This document shows, one piece after another, positions 15,640 to 23,161 of a stretch of DNA of 35,600 nucleotides (positions within the stretch are counted from its first letter, which is position 1; every line of letters starts with the position of its first letter). The position numbers and the translations under genes are program-made. The notes under the pieces are model-generated. The model was not told where the DNA came from. It ran no database searches and was given only the letters and a program-made list of their open reading frames with translations. The DNA comes from Paenisporosarcina sp. TG20 (GTDB taxonomy: Bacteria; Bacillota; Bacilli; Bacillales_A; Planococcaceae): contig NZ_ALJG01000348.1 of NCBI RefSeq assembly GCF_000286315.1, positions 1-35,600 of the forward strand, in the 5' to 3' direction.

Positions 15640-16606
15640 TCTTGTTCACCTCCTCATCATAGAGCCAGCAGGCAGTGTAATGATTCTCATTGATTTCAAT
15701 CATTTCAGGTAGTGTATTTCTACATTGATCCATTGCATGACTGCATCGATCGACAAAACGACAGCCTGTAGGCATTTTTTCTGGTGAAGGTACTGTTCCC
15801 GGAATAGATCCCAACTTTTGCTTACGAATTCCCATTTTCGGTATTGAATCGAGTAAACCAAGCGTATATGGATGCTTAGGATTTAGAAACAACTCGATGA
15901 CTGGGGCTTCTTCCACAATTTTTCCAGCATACATCACAATTACACGGTCACAAACTTCTGCTATAACCCCCATGTCATGAGTAATCATAATAATGCCCAT
16001 TTGTGTTTCCTTCTTAATTTCATTCATTAACTCAAGAATCTGCGCCTGAACCGTTACATCCAATGCCGTAGTTGGTTCGTCACAAATAAGCAGTTGTGGC
16101 TCACACGCCATTGCCATTGCAATCATAATCCGCTGTCTCATCCCCCCTGAAAGTTGGTGAGGATAATCATCAATTAACTCTTCTGAACGAGGAAGTCCTA
16201 CTTCATTCAATAACTGCAATACTCTTTTTCGCCTTTGTTGTTTTCCCATTTTGGTGTGCAAAATTATCGACTCTTCAATTTGAATTCCAACGGTTTGAAG
16301 AGGATTAAGAGAAGTTAATGGATTCTGAAATATCATCGACATCTGATTTCCACGGACTTTTTCCAGTTTCCGTTTTGAAAAACTTGTGATTTCATCTCCC
16401 TGTAGAACTACTTTCCCTTCTAATCGAGCCTTATCTGGAAGTAAGCGCATAAGAGACAAGGCTGTCATACTTTTCCCGCATCCAGACTCCCCCACGATTC
16501 CGATTGTTTCTCCTTCGTTTACATGAAAAGAAATTTGATCTAGGATTCTTATATATTTGCCTTCTCTTTTTAGCGACAAAGACATATCCTTCACATCTAA
16601 AAGCAT
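15593..16606 (-). CDS. ABC transporter ATP-binding protein, OppD/DppD-like
   Basis: A 337-residue ATPase with Walker A GESGCGKSM, signature LSGGMRQRIMIAMAMA, Walker B LLICDEPTTALD and the OppD-type C-terminal region CRFVDRCSHAMDQC near residue 282. Its start has GGGGGAG 8 bp upstream and lies 13 bp after the regulator gene. The last 47 bp overlap the OppF-like gene, indicating coupled translation of the two ATPases. Confidence 0.95.
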   Translation of the reverse strand: MLLDVKDMSLSLKREGKYIRILDQISFHVNEGETIGIVGESGCGKSMTALSLMRLLPDKARLEGKVVLQGDEITSFSKRKLEKVRGNQMSMIFQNPLTSLNPLQTVGIQIEESIILHTKMGKQQRRKRVLQLLNEVGLPRSEELIDDYPHQLSGGMRQRIMIAMAMACEPQLLICDEPTTALDVTVQAQILELMNEIKKETQMGIIMITHDMGVIAEVCDRVIVMYAGKIVEEAPVIELFLNPKHPYTLGLLDSIPKMGIRKQKLGSIPGTVPSPEKMPTGCRFVDRCSHAMDQCRNTLPEMIEINENHYTACWLYDEEVNKSGSIGSQKPETAFHY

Positions 16607-16619
16607 AATTTCTCCCCCT

Positions 16620-17282
16620 TTAGTCTGTATCTGTAATTAAAGCAATTTGGGTTAAATCTTTTAATGTTGCATTGTAATGTTCTGAAAAAGCTTCTTCAAT
16701 TACCGTGCAGTCATTTGTACGCAATGCATCCAATAAAATCCGATGATTCTTAACTACCTTTTCTACACGATAAGGCACTTGATTTGCAACGGTTAAATAC
16801 ATAGCACCAACTTGAGTATCCAGGTGCTTATGAATATTAATTAATCTATTATGCTTTGATGCGGCTACAATTGTACTGTGAAAGAGGATGTCACATTGCG
16901 CTTGTCTCTCTAAATCCTGGTCTACCATCGCATGATAAAATTGATCAATGAGTTCTTCCAGTTTAATGAAATCGTCTTCTTTTAAATGCAGGAGAGCTAA
17001 TTGTGCCGCTTCCCCTTCTAGAAGTGCTCGCAACGTATAAATTTCAAAGGCATCCTGTTTTGATAATGTTGTTACGTAAGTTCCTTTATTCGTTTCATTT
17101 TTAATTAGTCCTTCGTTTTGGAGGAGCTTTAGTGCTTCACGAATCGGACCCCTAGAAATGTTTAATTTCTCCGCCATCTGCGCTTGATTAATTCGTTCTC
17201 CAGGTTGAAGTTCTCTATTTAAGATCATCTTCCTTATAATTTTCGCTACGTCATCTGATAATGTTCGTTGGTCAAGAATCAT
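16620..17282 (-). CDS. GntR-family transcriptional regulator, FadR/FCD subfamily
   Basis: A 220-residue regulator. Residues 1-70 form the GntR winged helix (LQPGERINQAQMAEKLNISR, then GPIREALKLLQNEGLI). Residues about 75-210 form an FCD ligand domain with metal or carboxylate ligands suggested by DILFHSTIVAASKH and NHRILLDAL. FCD members usually sense small organic acids. It is encoded inside the operon, 4-bp overlapped (ATGA) with the reductase gene and 13 bp before the transporter genes, so it almost certainly controls this operon. A possible operator is the AAGTTA-N7-TAACTT inverted repeat at 19265-19283 upstream of the SDR gene. Ligand unknown. Confidence 0.93.
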   Translation of the reverse strand: MILDQRTLSDDVAKIIRKMILNRELQPGERINQAQMAEKLNISRGPIREALKLLQNEGLIKNETNKGTYVTTLSKQDAFEIYTLRALLEGEAAQLALLHLKEDDFIKLEELIDQFYHAMVDQDLERQAQCDILFHSTIVAASKHNRLINIHKHLDTQVGAMYLTVANQVPYRVEKVVKNHRILLDALRTNDCTVIEEAFSEHYNATLKDLTQIALITDTD

Positions 17283-18349
17283 GGTACAATCTCCACGCTT
17301 GCTTCACCTGTTGTATTAGGCAAAGATTTATTGAGTTCTTCCAAGTCATAGAGATTATTCCAACTCATTTGTTTTGCACCCTCTTCAATTTCTTTAATTG
17401 CAACTACTAGAGCTTCAAGCAATGGTGTCTTGACTCCATGACCTTTAGCAATTTCTAAAATTGGTACAAGCTGAGCATCTACTTCAGTTTTTCTTTTTCG
17501 AATAGCAAGGTCTCTCCAAATTCCGCTTTTTGTTTTCTTATTTGCCGCCATACGATCAGCCAATTTATCCAACTGGAAATTTAATTCTTCTATATTTCTC
17601 GTTTTTCTCGGATAAACTAGTGTTGGCTCCCAATCATCAAATCCCAATGGTGATACATTTTCTTTGTCTGCCGTCTCTAAAATTTCTGAGCATAATTCCA
17701 TTAGCGTTTCTCTTAAATCAGGATTCCTCACAACTTCAGCCATCGTTGCATCGACTAAGGCAGTCCCATATAATAAACCGGCGTATGACATTTTCCCCCA
17801 TAAATAACCCCAGATGTTATCGGTTACTTGTGCCGGTCCCCAGCATTGGAGTTTCTCTCTTAACACTTCTATACGATTTGAAATTTTTCCATCCAATTCA
17901 CCGAGATACAGAGAAGCAACTCCACCATACAAAATACGACCAGGCTCTAAATAATCAGCTGAAAAATTTACAAAACAACCAATTGTCCGTTCTGAACCTA
18001 TGAGGGATGCAATTTGCCGCTCACACAGACCGTTTTGAAAAGAAACAACTTGCGAGTTTACTGATAAGAAGGGCAAAAATGGTTTTAACGCTTGTTCTGT
18101 ATGTTGGGCCTTGACACAAAGAAATACTGTTTCAATAACTATATTCTTTTTAGTTAATTGTTCTGGTGTATAGGCTGTTCCTATAATAGTAAAAGTTTCC
18201 TCAGGTCCTTCAATCGTCAAACCTGCAGTATTAATCATATCTACATGGTCTTGCTCAATATCACAAAAAATAACTTGTTCACCTGATCGAGCTAAGTAAG
18301 CTCCAAGGACACCTCCAATCGCACCAGCACCAATAATCGTAATTGTCAT
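17279..18349 (-). CDS. ketopantoate reductase-like (ApbA/PanE family) oxidoreductase
   Basis: A 356-residue NAD(P)-dependent oxidoreductase. The N-terminal Rossmann fold has GAGAIGGVLGAYLARSG (7-23), the conserved VVSFQNGL (Asn106) and a C-terminal helical domain with catalytic-position Lys186 (LWGKMSYAGLLYGTAL). PanE enzymes have Asn at +4 and +8 from this lysine (KxxxNxxxN); here those positions are Ala190 and Tyr194. The protein is also about 50 residues longer than PanE. It is therefore probably not a ketopantoate reductase but a relative acting on another 2-oxo acid or alcohol. An AGGAGG site precedes the ATG. It lies 11 bp after the SDR gene and overlaps the regulator gene by 4 bp. Confidence 0.87.
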   Translation of the reverse strand: MTITIIGAGAIGGVLGAYLARSGEQVIFCDIEQDHVDMINTAGLTIEGPEETFTIIGTAYTPEQLTKKNIVIETVFLCVKAQHTEQALKPFLPFLSVNSQVVSFQNGLCERQIASLIGSERTIGCFVNFSADYLEPGRILYGGVASLYLGELDGKISNRIEVLREKLQCWGPAQVTDNIWGYLWGKMSYAGLLYGTALVDATMAEVVRNPDLRETLMELCSEILETADKENVSPLGFDDWEPTLVYPRKTRNIEELNFQLDKLADRMAANKKTKSGIWRDLAIRKRKTEVDAQLVPILEIAKGHGVKTPLLEALVVAIKEIEEGAKQMSWNNLYDLEELNKSLPNTTGEASVEIVP

Positions 18350-18360
18350 GTTATTTCCTC

Positions 18361-19173
18361 CTAAAAAAGTTGTAGTCCTCCGTCTGCAGAGATTACTTGA
18401 CCACTCACATAACCTGCCAAGTCAGATGAGAAAAATAATACGGGGTAAGCAATATCTTCTGGTGTACCTAATCTTTTAACCGAAATAGATTCTATTAAAT
18501 TTGACTGTTGGTCTTTTGACATGGCCATCCACTGTTTTTCAGTAGAGGGATTTGATAAAACGAAACCCGGTGCAACATTATTAACTGTAATTCCATATTG
18601 CCCCAGTTCTCGTGCCATTTGCCTTGTAAACCCAATTTGACCTGCTTTAGCACTGGTATAAGCCTGTATTCCAGTTAAACTACTGCTTCTTCCTGCACCG
18701 CTCGATATATTAACAATTCTTCCATAATTATTTTCTTTCATATAAGGCGTCACAGCGCGAACCATGTAAAAAGCTGTTTTCAAGTTCACGTTCATTACTT
18801 CCTCCCAATCTTCATCAGTTACATTTTCAATCGGTTGGTGGACTTGCCCTACTACCCCTCCGGCAACATTGACTAGAATATCTATTTTCCCGAAATCTTT
18901 TATAACTTTCACAATTAACTGTTCAACCTCTTTAGAGTCTGTAAGATTAGCAATATATGTATTAATGCATCCCTTGCAATTAGATGTTACTATCTCCTTT
19001 TCCACTTTAATTTTTGAATATGCTAGTTGTTCTTCTAACAAATCCGTAGCTGCTACAGAAGCACCGCGCTTAGCAAATTCTTGGCAAATAGTTCTTCCTA
19101 TTCCGTGAGCCGCCCCAGTGACAACTACTACTTTATTTTGAAAAGTTAAGTGTAAACTGTTAACACTTTGCAT
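18361..19173 (-). CDS. SDR-family oxidoreductase
   Basis: A 270-residue classical short-chain dehydrogenase. The cofactor motif is TGAAHGIG (19-26), with Asp44 after the second strand suggesting NAD preference. The NVAGG motif (102-106), Ser157/158, Tyr172 and Lys176 (YTSAK) complete the active site. The C-terminus ends in GYVSGQVISADGG, as usual. It is the first gene of the 12-gene operon, with GAAGG before its ATG and a candidate promoter at 19206-19234. It may oxidise a hydroxyl group on a product of the operon's hydrolases. Substrate unknown. Confidence 0.93.
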   Translation of the reverse strand: MQSVNSLHLTFQNKVVVVTGAAHGIGRTICQEFAKRGASVAATDLLEEQLAYSKIKVEKEIVTSNCKGCINTYIANLTDSKEVEQLIVKVIKDFGKIDILVNVAGGVVGQVHQPIENVTDEDWEEVMNVNLKTAFYMVRAVTPYMKENNYGRIVNISSGAGRSSSLTGIQAYTSAKAGQIGFTRQMARELGQYGITVNNVAPGFVLSNPSTEKQWMAMSKDQQSNLIESISVKRLGTPEDIAYPVLFFSSDLAGYVSGQVISADGGLQLF

Positions 19174-19205
19174 TAAGGTAAACCTTCTTTCCTAATAGTA
19201 AGTTA

Positions 19206-19234
19206 ATTGTATCTAATTAATTTTTTAATTGCAA
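19206..19234 (-). promoter_or_regulatory. candidate sigma-A promoter of the 12-gene operon
   Basis: On the minus strand TTGCAA (19229-19234) and TACAAT (19206-19211) have exact 17-bp spacing, and the SDR ATG follows about 30 bp downstream. An inverted repeat AAGTTA-N7-TAACTT at 19265-19283 lies about 30 bp upstream of the -35 and is a candidate regulator site. No TnrA-type TGTNAN7TNACA box was seen here. The rest of 19235-19480 is AT-rich with no gene. Confidence 0.5.
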
Positions 19235-19483
19235 CAATTTTCTGAATAATTAAATTAAAATTGCAAGTTATAAAAATTAACTTTTTATAGTACTCTCTCA
19301 CTTAAATATTTCTGATAAAACCCTTTATACATATATATTTTGTTAGGCATCTTTATATACCAATAGTGATAGCGTATTATAAATTTAAATGGCCTATGAC
19401 TCTCTACGATGTCAGTACGAAGTCTAAGATGAAATAATGTCTTAATGTTTTATGCCTTTCTAACTTTATCCGCTTTTAGCGTA

Positions 19484-19516
19484 AAAAACCCAGTAGCGTT
19501 TTAGCTACTGGGCTTT
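19484..19516 (-). terminator. intrinsic terminator of the flavodoxin-like gene
   Basis: CCCAGTAGC (19489-19497) and GCTACTGGG (19504-19512) form a perfect 9-bp stem with a 6-nt loop. On the minus strand it is followed by a run of six T. It lies about 70 bp after the flavodoxin-like stop and insulates the operon promoter. Confidence 0.88.
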
Positions 19517-19581
19517 AGAATGTATTCTAACATATGCTAAATAAGTCTTCCCATTTACTAGAAGTCAGACACACTAGTGAT

Positions 19582-20124
19582 TTACTGACTCAATTTCTTA
19601 TTTAACTCTTTTGCTGTTAACAATGCCACTGTATCTTCAGAAATATCACCTGGACGTTTCGCTTGACCAAGTAGATAACCACCAAATTCTATACCCATAA
19701 AATCAAAGATAAATTTAAACTGCTGTATCAGAGGGAGTCCTTTTAAATTTGGATTATCTCCACCAACTGCGATGATATACCCCTTTTTCGTTCCAAGTTG
19801 TTTTTTAAAGTCAGGATATTTTTCATCCCGCATTGTTTGTGACCAACGATCAATAAAGTTCTTCATTGTTCCTGACATACTGTACCAATAAATAGGCGTT
19901 GCAAATATAAAGGTCTCGTGCTTCATCATTCGCTCAACTAACGAGTTATAGTCATCGTCTACACCCGAAAAACCACCTTCATTATGGCGTTGATCGGCAA
20001 TTGGTTTAACGGTATAATCACGCAAGAAGATTTTTTCGACGTCCAGTCCTTCAATCACATGATCCGTTAGTTGTTCTGTATTTCCATTTTGACGTGTGCT
20101 TCCATATATTACGACAACACTCAT
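19582..20124 (-). CDS. flavodoxin-fold NAD(P)H-dependent oxidoreductase
   Basis: A 180-residue flavodoxin_2/FMN-reductase-type protein. The FMN phosphate loop is GSTRQNGNTEQL (8-19). The flavin-contacting loop is FATPIYWYSMSGTMKNFIDRW, and GGDN follows a later strand. Such proteins are small soluble quinone, azo or flavin reductases, often induced by electrophiles. The ATG follows a GGGG site. It appears monocistronic, ending at the 19484-19516 terminator. The region upstream contains several DnaA-box sequences (20192-20248). Confidence 0.9.
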   Translation of the reverse strand: MSVVVIYGSTRQNGNTEQLTDHVIEGLDVEKIFLRDYTVKPIADQRHNEGGFSGVDDDYNSLVERMMKHETFIFATPIYWYSMSGTMKNFIDRWSQTMRDEKYPDFKKQLGTKKGYIIAVGGDNPNLKGLPLIQQFKFIFDFMGIEFGGYLLGQAKRPGDISEDTVALLTAKELNKKLSQ

Positions 20125-20191
20125 ATTTAACGGTCCCCTTTTTAAAATAATGTAGGCAATTAATAGTATATGTTATTAATCTTATAAAATG

Positions 20192-20248
20192 TTATCCACA
20201 TGTGAATAAAGTTAGAATTTTCTAAATCTATCCACAAATTGTGGATTA
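20192..20248. promoter_or_regulatory. cluster of DnaA-box-like sequences
   Basis: Two full matches to the DnaA box TTATNCACA abut head to head: TTATCCACA (20192-20200) and TGTGAATAA (20201-20209, the reverse complement of TTATTCACA). Two one-mismatch boxes follow in opposite orientations: CTATCCACA (20228-20236) and TGTGGATTA (20240-20248). A fifth near-match, CGTGTATAA, begins at 20261. All lie between the catalase-like stop and the flavodoxin-like start. The inverted pairs can also form hairpins, so a role in ending the catalase-like transcript is possible. Confidence 0.5.
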
Positions 20249-20277
20249 CTTATACTTTTCCGTGTATAACTTTTCGT

Positions 20278-21207
20278 TTATTCACCTTTTAATCGTTTTT
20301 CACTGGAAATACTATATGCATTTTTACGGAATGACAAGATTTTATCATCTGAACATTCAATGCCTGTGGGTAATATCATTGGATCATAGACAATGTAATT
20401 TAGATTAGCAGATGCTATAGATTTCACACGTAATACCCCTGCTCGAATTCGACGTCGCTCTTTCGACCATTCTTTTGTAGGGTCATCTGTTGGATCTCCT
20501 TGTTCCCCTATCACAATATGTAATTGAAATCGAACTTCCTTCGACTTTAAACGCTCACTCATTTCCTTTTTTAAATAGTCATGTGGCAAGGTTGCTAATT
20601 CTTTTGCGGACCATGTTTCAACACCAGCCTCTGGTTCCCATTCGAACTTGATAGGTGTCCGCAGACCATTTTCATTAACCAAATAAAAGGCATGCATTGC
20701 ATAATAACGAGCTGTTGCATAACTTTTCGTATGTTTGAGTTTCCTTATCATTTGAATTGCAGCTCTACTTTCGGGATATTTGACGAAAATCTTTATTATA
20801 TTTTTAAGATTAGGTTTTCCTTCTTTGAATGATTTGATTGTATTTAAAATTTCCATGAAAACTTGTGGTGATTTAGTCACAAATACTGGTAAAGTTACCC
20901 CAACTAAATTTGCTATACCGCCATTAGACAATTGAAACTGTACAGACATTCCTTTTACAATAGCAAGGATATCTGCTGAAATCGGATTAGGTAGGAAATT
21001 GGAGAACCTAACGATTGCCTCCACTTCTTTGTTACCTAAGTGCTCAGCTATTGTATACTCCATCGCTTCACCTGAAGGCGTAAAGATAGCTTCGTAAAAC
21101 TGTCCCTTTGCATGAGCACGACGGTGCCCTGGAAATCTTCCGCCTATTTCTTCAATTCGATTCACCGTCATTTTCGCCAAAAGCTTATCGGGTGTGTTTT
21201 CAGTCAT
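20278..21207 (-). CDS. small heme-catalase-family protein (SrpA/catalase-related peroxidase type)
   Basis: A 309-residue minimal catalase-fold protein, far shorter than classic catalases (about 480-750 residues). The distal heme histidine is His32 in FPGHRRAHAKG. The proximal ligand is Tyr298, with Arg294 four residues before it (FRKNAYSIS), as in catalases. VRFSNFLPNP corresponds to the conserved distal-side region. PTGIECSDDKIL near the C-terminus matches the SrpA-like subfamily. Likely a heme peroxidase or minor catalase; some relatives in this fold act on other peroxides. AGGAGG lies 8 bp before the ATG. It is monocistronic, divergent from the ASCH gene across 147 bp. No signal peptide is visible. 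Confidence 0.85.
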   Translation of the reverse strand: MTENTPDKLLAKMTVNRIEEIGGRFPGHRRAHAKGQFYEAIFTPSGEAMEYTIAEHLGNKEVEAIVRFSNFLPNPISADILAIVKGMSVQFQLSNGGIANLVGVTLPVFVTKSPQVFMEILNTIKSFKEGKPNLKNIIKIFVKYPESRAAIQMIRKLKHTKSYATARYYAMHAFYLVNENGLRTPIKFEWEPEAGVETWSAKELATLPHDYLKKEMSERLKSKEVRFQLHIVIGEQGDPTDDPTKEWSKERRRIRAGVLRVKSIASANLNYIVYDPMILPTGIECSDDKILSFRKNAYSISSEKRLKGE

Positions 21208-21354
21208 ATCAAGTCCTCCTAGATTTTAAATACAATACTAAATTTTAAAAATATAGTCCATCTTCTATATAACGTGTACACTTAGGAAAATGATTTCTTT
21301 ATTTATAAGATACCCAAGAAATAATTTAAATAACTTTAAAAAGGTGGATATTAC

Positions 21355-21702
21355 ATGACCAATTCAGAAACAACAAATTTCCCCCCTAAAACGTGTTCAA
21401 TAGAGCGCCTAATTACAAAGGAATCTGATGTTGAAAAAGTATTACAAGGACAAAAAACCGCCACACGACGAAATGGTCGTTATGCAGATATTGGTGAAAT
21501 CATGGAATTACAAGGAATATCTTTCATTGTTAACAATGTCTACAATCAATCACTTGGTGACTTGAATGAAGAACATGCTAAACAAGAAGGTTTTCATTCA
21601 GTTGAAGACTATAAACAATCAATTTTATCCTACCATCCCGGAATGCCTTGGCTACCTACAATGACTGTATGGGTTCATGAATTCAGTCCAGTAAAAGTAT
21701 AA
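21355..21702 (+). CDS. ASCH-domain protein
   Basis: A 115-residue protein with an ASCH fold: IERLITKESDVEKVLQGQKT near the start, TATRRNGRYADIGE with the conserved Lys/Thr/Arg cluster (about 35-49), and LNEEHAKQEGFHSVEDYKQ in the C-terminal half. ASCH proteins are predicted RNA-binding or nucleoside-processing proteins; some are N4-acetylcytidine amidohydrolases. AAAGGTGG lies 7 bp before the ATG. A membrane-protein gene starts 3 bp after the stop, so the two are coupled. Confidence 0.85.
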   Translation: MTNSETTNFPPKTCSIERLITKESDVEKVLQGQKTATRRNGRYADIGEIMELQGISFIVNNVYNQSLGDLNEEHAKQEGFHSVEDYKQSILSYHPGMPWLPTMTVWVHEFSPVKV

Positions 21703-21705
21703 ACA

Positions 21706-22146
21706 ATGACTAGTTTTTATCTTTTCATTGTCTTCATCCATGTGTTGAGTGCGGTAGTATCAATTGGTCCTCTTTTTGTGTTATTTATTGTCTTGAAAAA
21801 AATGCAAGAAGCCGACCCTGCAATGGAAAAAGCCTACATTGCCATCTTCCGTTACGTCGTCCGTCTAATTAAACATGCTGGTCATGTGCTCGTCGGCTCC
21901 GGGATCCTACTCGTCTACCTTGGACCATGGCCTTGGACTACACCGTGGATTGTAATGACAATTGGTCTTATGGTTGTCTCAATTTTCTTTCTTGCACGAG
22001 GATTTTCTAGTACTCTCAAGAAATTTAATGACCCTACCATGGATCGTTCATTGTTAATTGTAAAACTCCATAAAGCTACTTGGATTTACATTATCTTATT
22101 AGTACTTATGCTTGCTTTAATGGTGATAAAGCCAACTTTGTGGTAA
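21706..22146 (+). CDS. four-helix membrane protein, DUF2269-like
   Basis: A 146-residue protein with four hydrophobic helices at about residues 3-27, 53-72, 79-97 and 121-141. The N-terminal IHVLSAVVSIGPLFVLF, the RLIKHAGHVLVGSGILL segment and the LHKATW block resemble DUF2269 membrane proteins. Three conserved-looking histidines (about 12, 57 and 122) could bind metal or heme, but this is a guess. There is no good ribosome-binding site; the ATG lies 3 bp past the ASCH stop and is probably translated by coupling. A strong terminator follows at 22151. Confidence 0.75.
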   Translation: MTSFYLFIVFIHVLSAVVSIGPLFVLFIVLKKMQEADPAMEKAYIAIFRYVVRLIKHAGHVLVGSGILLVYLGPWPWTTPWIVMTIGLMVVSIFFLARGFSSTLKKFNDPTMDRSLLIVKLHKATWIYIILLVLMLALMVIKPTLW

Positions 22147-22150
22147 CACA

Positions 22151-22189
22151 AAATAGACGTAGGGTGGAATTGATCCTACGTCTATTTTT
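22151..22189. terminator. strong bidirectional terminator
   Basis: AAATAGACGTAGG (22151-22163) and CCTACGTCTATTT (22175-22187) form a perfect 13-bp stem with T-runs on both strands. It ends the ASCH-membrane-protein transcript and can also end the convergent small gene at 22239-22499. Confidence 0.9.
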
Positions 22190-22238
22190 CATGATGGTCT
22201 GTTTTGAATATATTTTAAAGAAAGTCTGTTGAATACAC

Positions 22239-22499
22239 TTAATGCAATTGGTTTAGTTTTTCTTTATTTTGATTTAACTGTTCCTGAAGTGTACTAACAG
22301 GTTCCGAGTTCCCGTGGTTCTTTAAAGCATTTGCAAAAGCACGATCTGCATGCTCAATCGAATTTTGTGCCTGTAGAATAGTCTGTTCCGTTGGATGAGA
22401 TAAAGCTTGGCCAACAGCTAACGTGACATTATCCACAGAATTGTGCAATTGAGTAATAAAATTATCTTCTTTCCAACTCATTTGAGTGTGATCTTCCAT
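22239..22499 (-). CDS. small acidic hypothetical protein
   Basis: An 86-residue protein that I do not recognise. It is predicted to be helical: DNFITQLHNSVDNVTLAVGQ, then EQTILQAQNSIEHADRAFAN, then a Gln/Lys/Glu-rich tail (QEQLNQNKEKLNQLH), compatible with a two-helix hairpin. It has no cysteine, no membrane segment and no signal. The ATG at 22499 is chosen over one at 22562 because AAGGAGG lies 7 bp upstream, and the longer frame would run through a perfect inverted repeat. Size and composition resemble small Bacillus sporulation or general-stress proteins, but nothing identifies it. It ends at the shared terminator. Confidence 0.65.
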   Translation of the reverse strand: MEDHTQMSWKEDNFITQLHNSVDNVTLAVGQALSHPTEQTILQAQNSIEHADRAFANALKNHGNSEPVSTLQEQLNQNKEKLNQLH

Positions 22500-22514
22500 T
22501 GCAAATTCCTCCTT

Positions 22515-22558
22515 AGTTTTACCATAGTAAATCCATATGTCCTTACTATGGTAAAACT
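22515..22558. promoter_or_regulatory. perfect 17-bp inverted repeat just upstream of the small gene's RBS
   Basis: AGTTTTACCATAGTAAA (22515-22531) and its exact reverse complement TTTACTATGGTAAAACT (22542-22558) flank a 10-bp spacer. The repeat ends at the base before the AAGGAGG of the small gene. In RNA it is a long hairpin in the 5' leader; as DNA it is a large operator. The arms have no T-run typical of a terminator for the minus strand. Confidence 0.8.
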
Positions 22559-22710
22559 TCACTCATTCTATTCATTTGAAGGTTCAAATCCACAAAATTA
22601 CTAAGTGTTGAACTTCTATGAAAACTGGACAAACCATAAATTTAAGATTGATGACAGTGAGAAATGAAACTGAAACAATAGTAGTACAAAATGCATTCTT
22701 ATCATTTAAG

Positions 22711-22850
22711 AAAAACCGGGCAAATTGCGCCCGGTCCTTAAAGAAATCACACAGGGTCAACTTTGGTTTCCGGTATGATTTCCGTTACAACGCACTTTCA
22801 TGTTTCGAAGCTAGCGTAGCAATGTAGAATCAGGCGGACGCTTCCCGCTT
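22711..22850 (+). repeat. dispersed repeat, longest copy
   Basis: It begins with a hairpin, ACCGGGC (22715-22721) and GCCCGGT (22729-22735), then GGTCCTTAAAGAAATCACAC and CTTTGGTTTCCGGTATGATT, and ends with GTTTCGAAGCTAGCGTAGC and CAGGCGGACGCTT. The first 75 bp match the inverted copy at 1-75. The GATTTCCGTT to GTAGC part (22777-22824) matches 34634-34681 with four differences in 48 bp. Confidence 0.85.
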
Positions 22851-23018
22851 CAATCACTCACCTTTTAAAACAGCAGTGATAACATAACCTATATTTAGAT
22901 AGACGATTCTTTATGTGCAATCCAACGGTTACTATACAAGAATATATTACTGAATAAAATTCACTTTCACTGAGAGGAAATCACGACTTAACATTAATCG
23001 ATGTTTTTTATGTTTCAA

Positions 23019-23058
23019 GAAAATACGGGTAAAGTATGCACGGTCCTTTGAAGAAATT
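23019..23058 (+). repeat. degenerate copy of the dispersed repeat
   Basis: AAAATACGGG, then GCACGGTCCTTTGAAGAAAT, follows the order of the copy at 22711. A remnant of the CTTTGGTTTCCGG part may be CTTCGGTTTTCGG near 23105. The hairpin arms are no longer fully complementary. Confidence 0.6.
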
Positions 23059-23161
23059 ACTTATGATTTGAGTGTTAATAGAAAGTGTTTTCAAACTGTA
23101 TCTACTTCGGTTTTCGGGTAGCTTTGGACAACAATCCTACTGCACTATAACCTCAAGAATA

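Noticed and set aside
19265-19283. Firm operator call for the GntR/FCD regulator
   Set aside because: The AAGTTA-N7-TAACTT repeat is AT-rich and could be chance in this DNA; kept only as a candidate within the promoter and regulator entries.
22618-22827. Plus-strand 69-codon frame
   Set aside because: It runs through the dispersed repeat, has no ribosome-binding site, and its composition is not protein-like.
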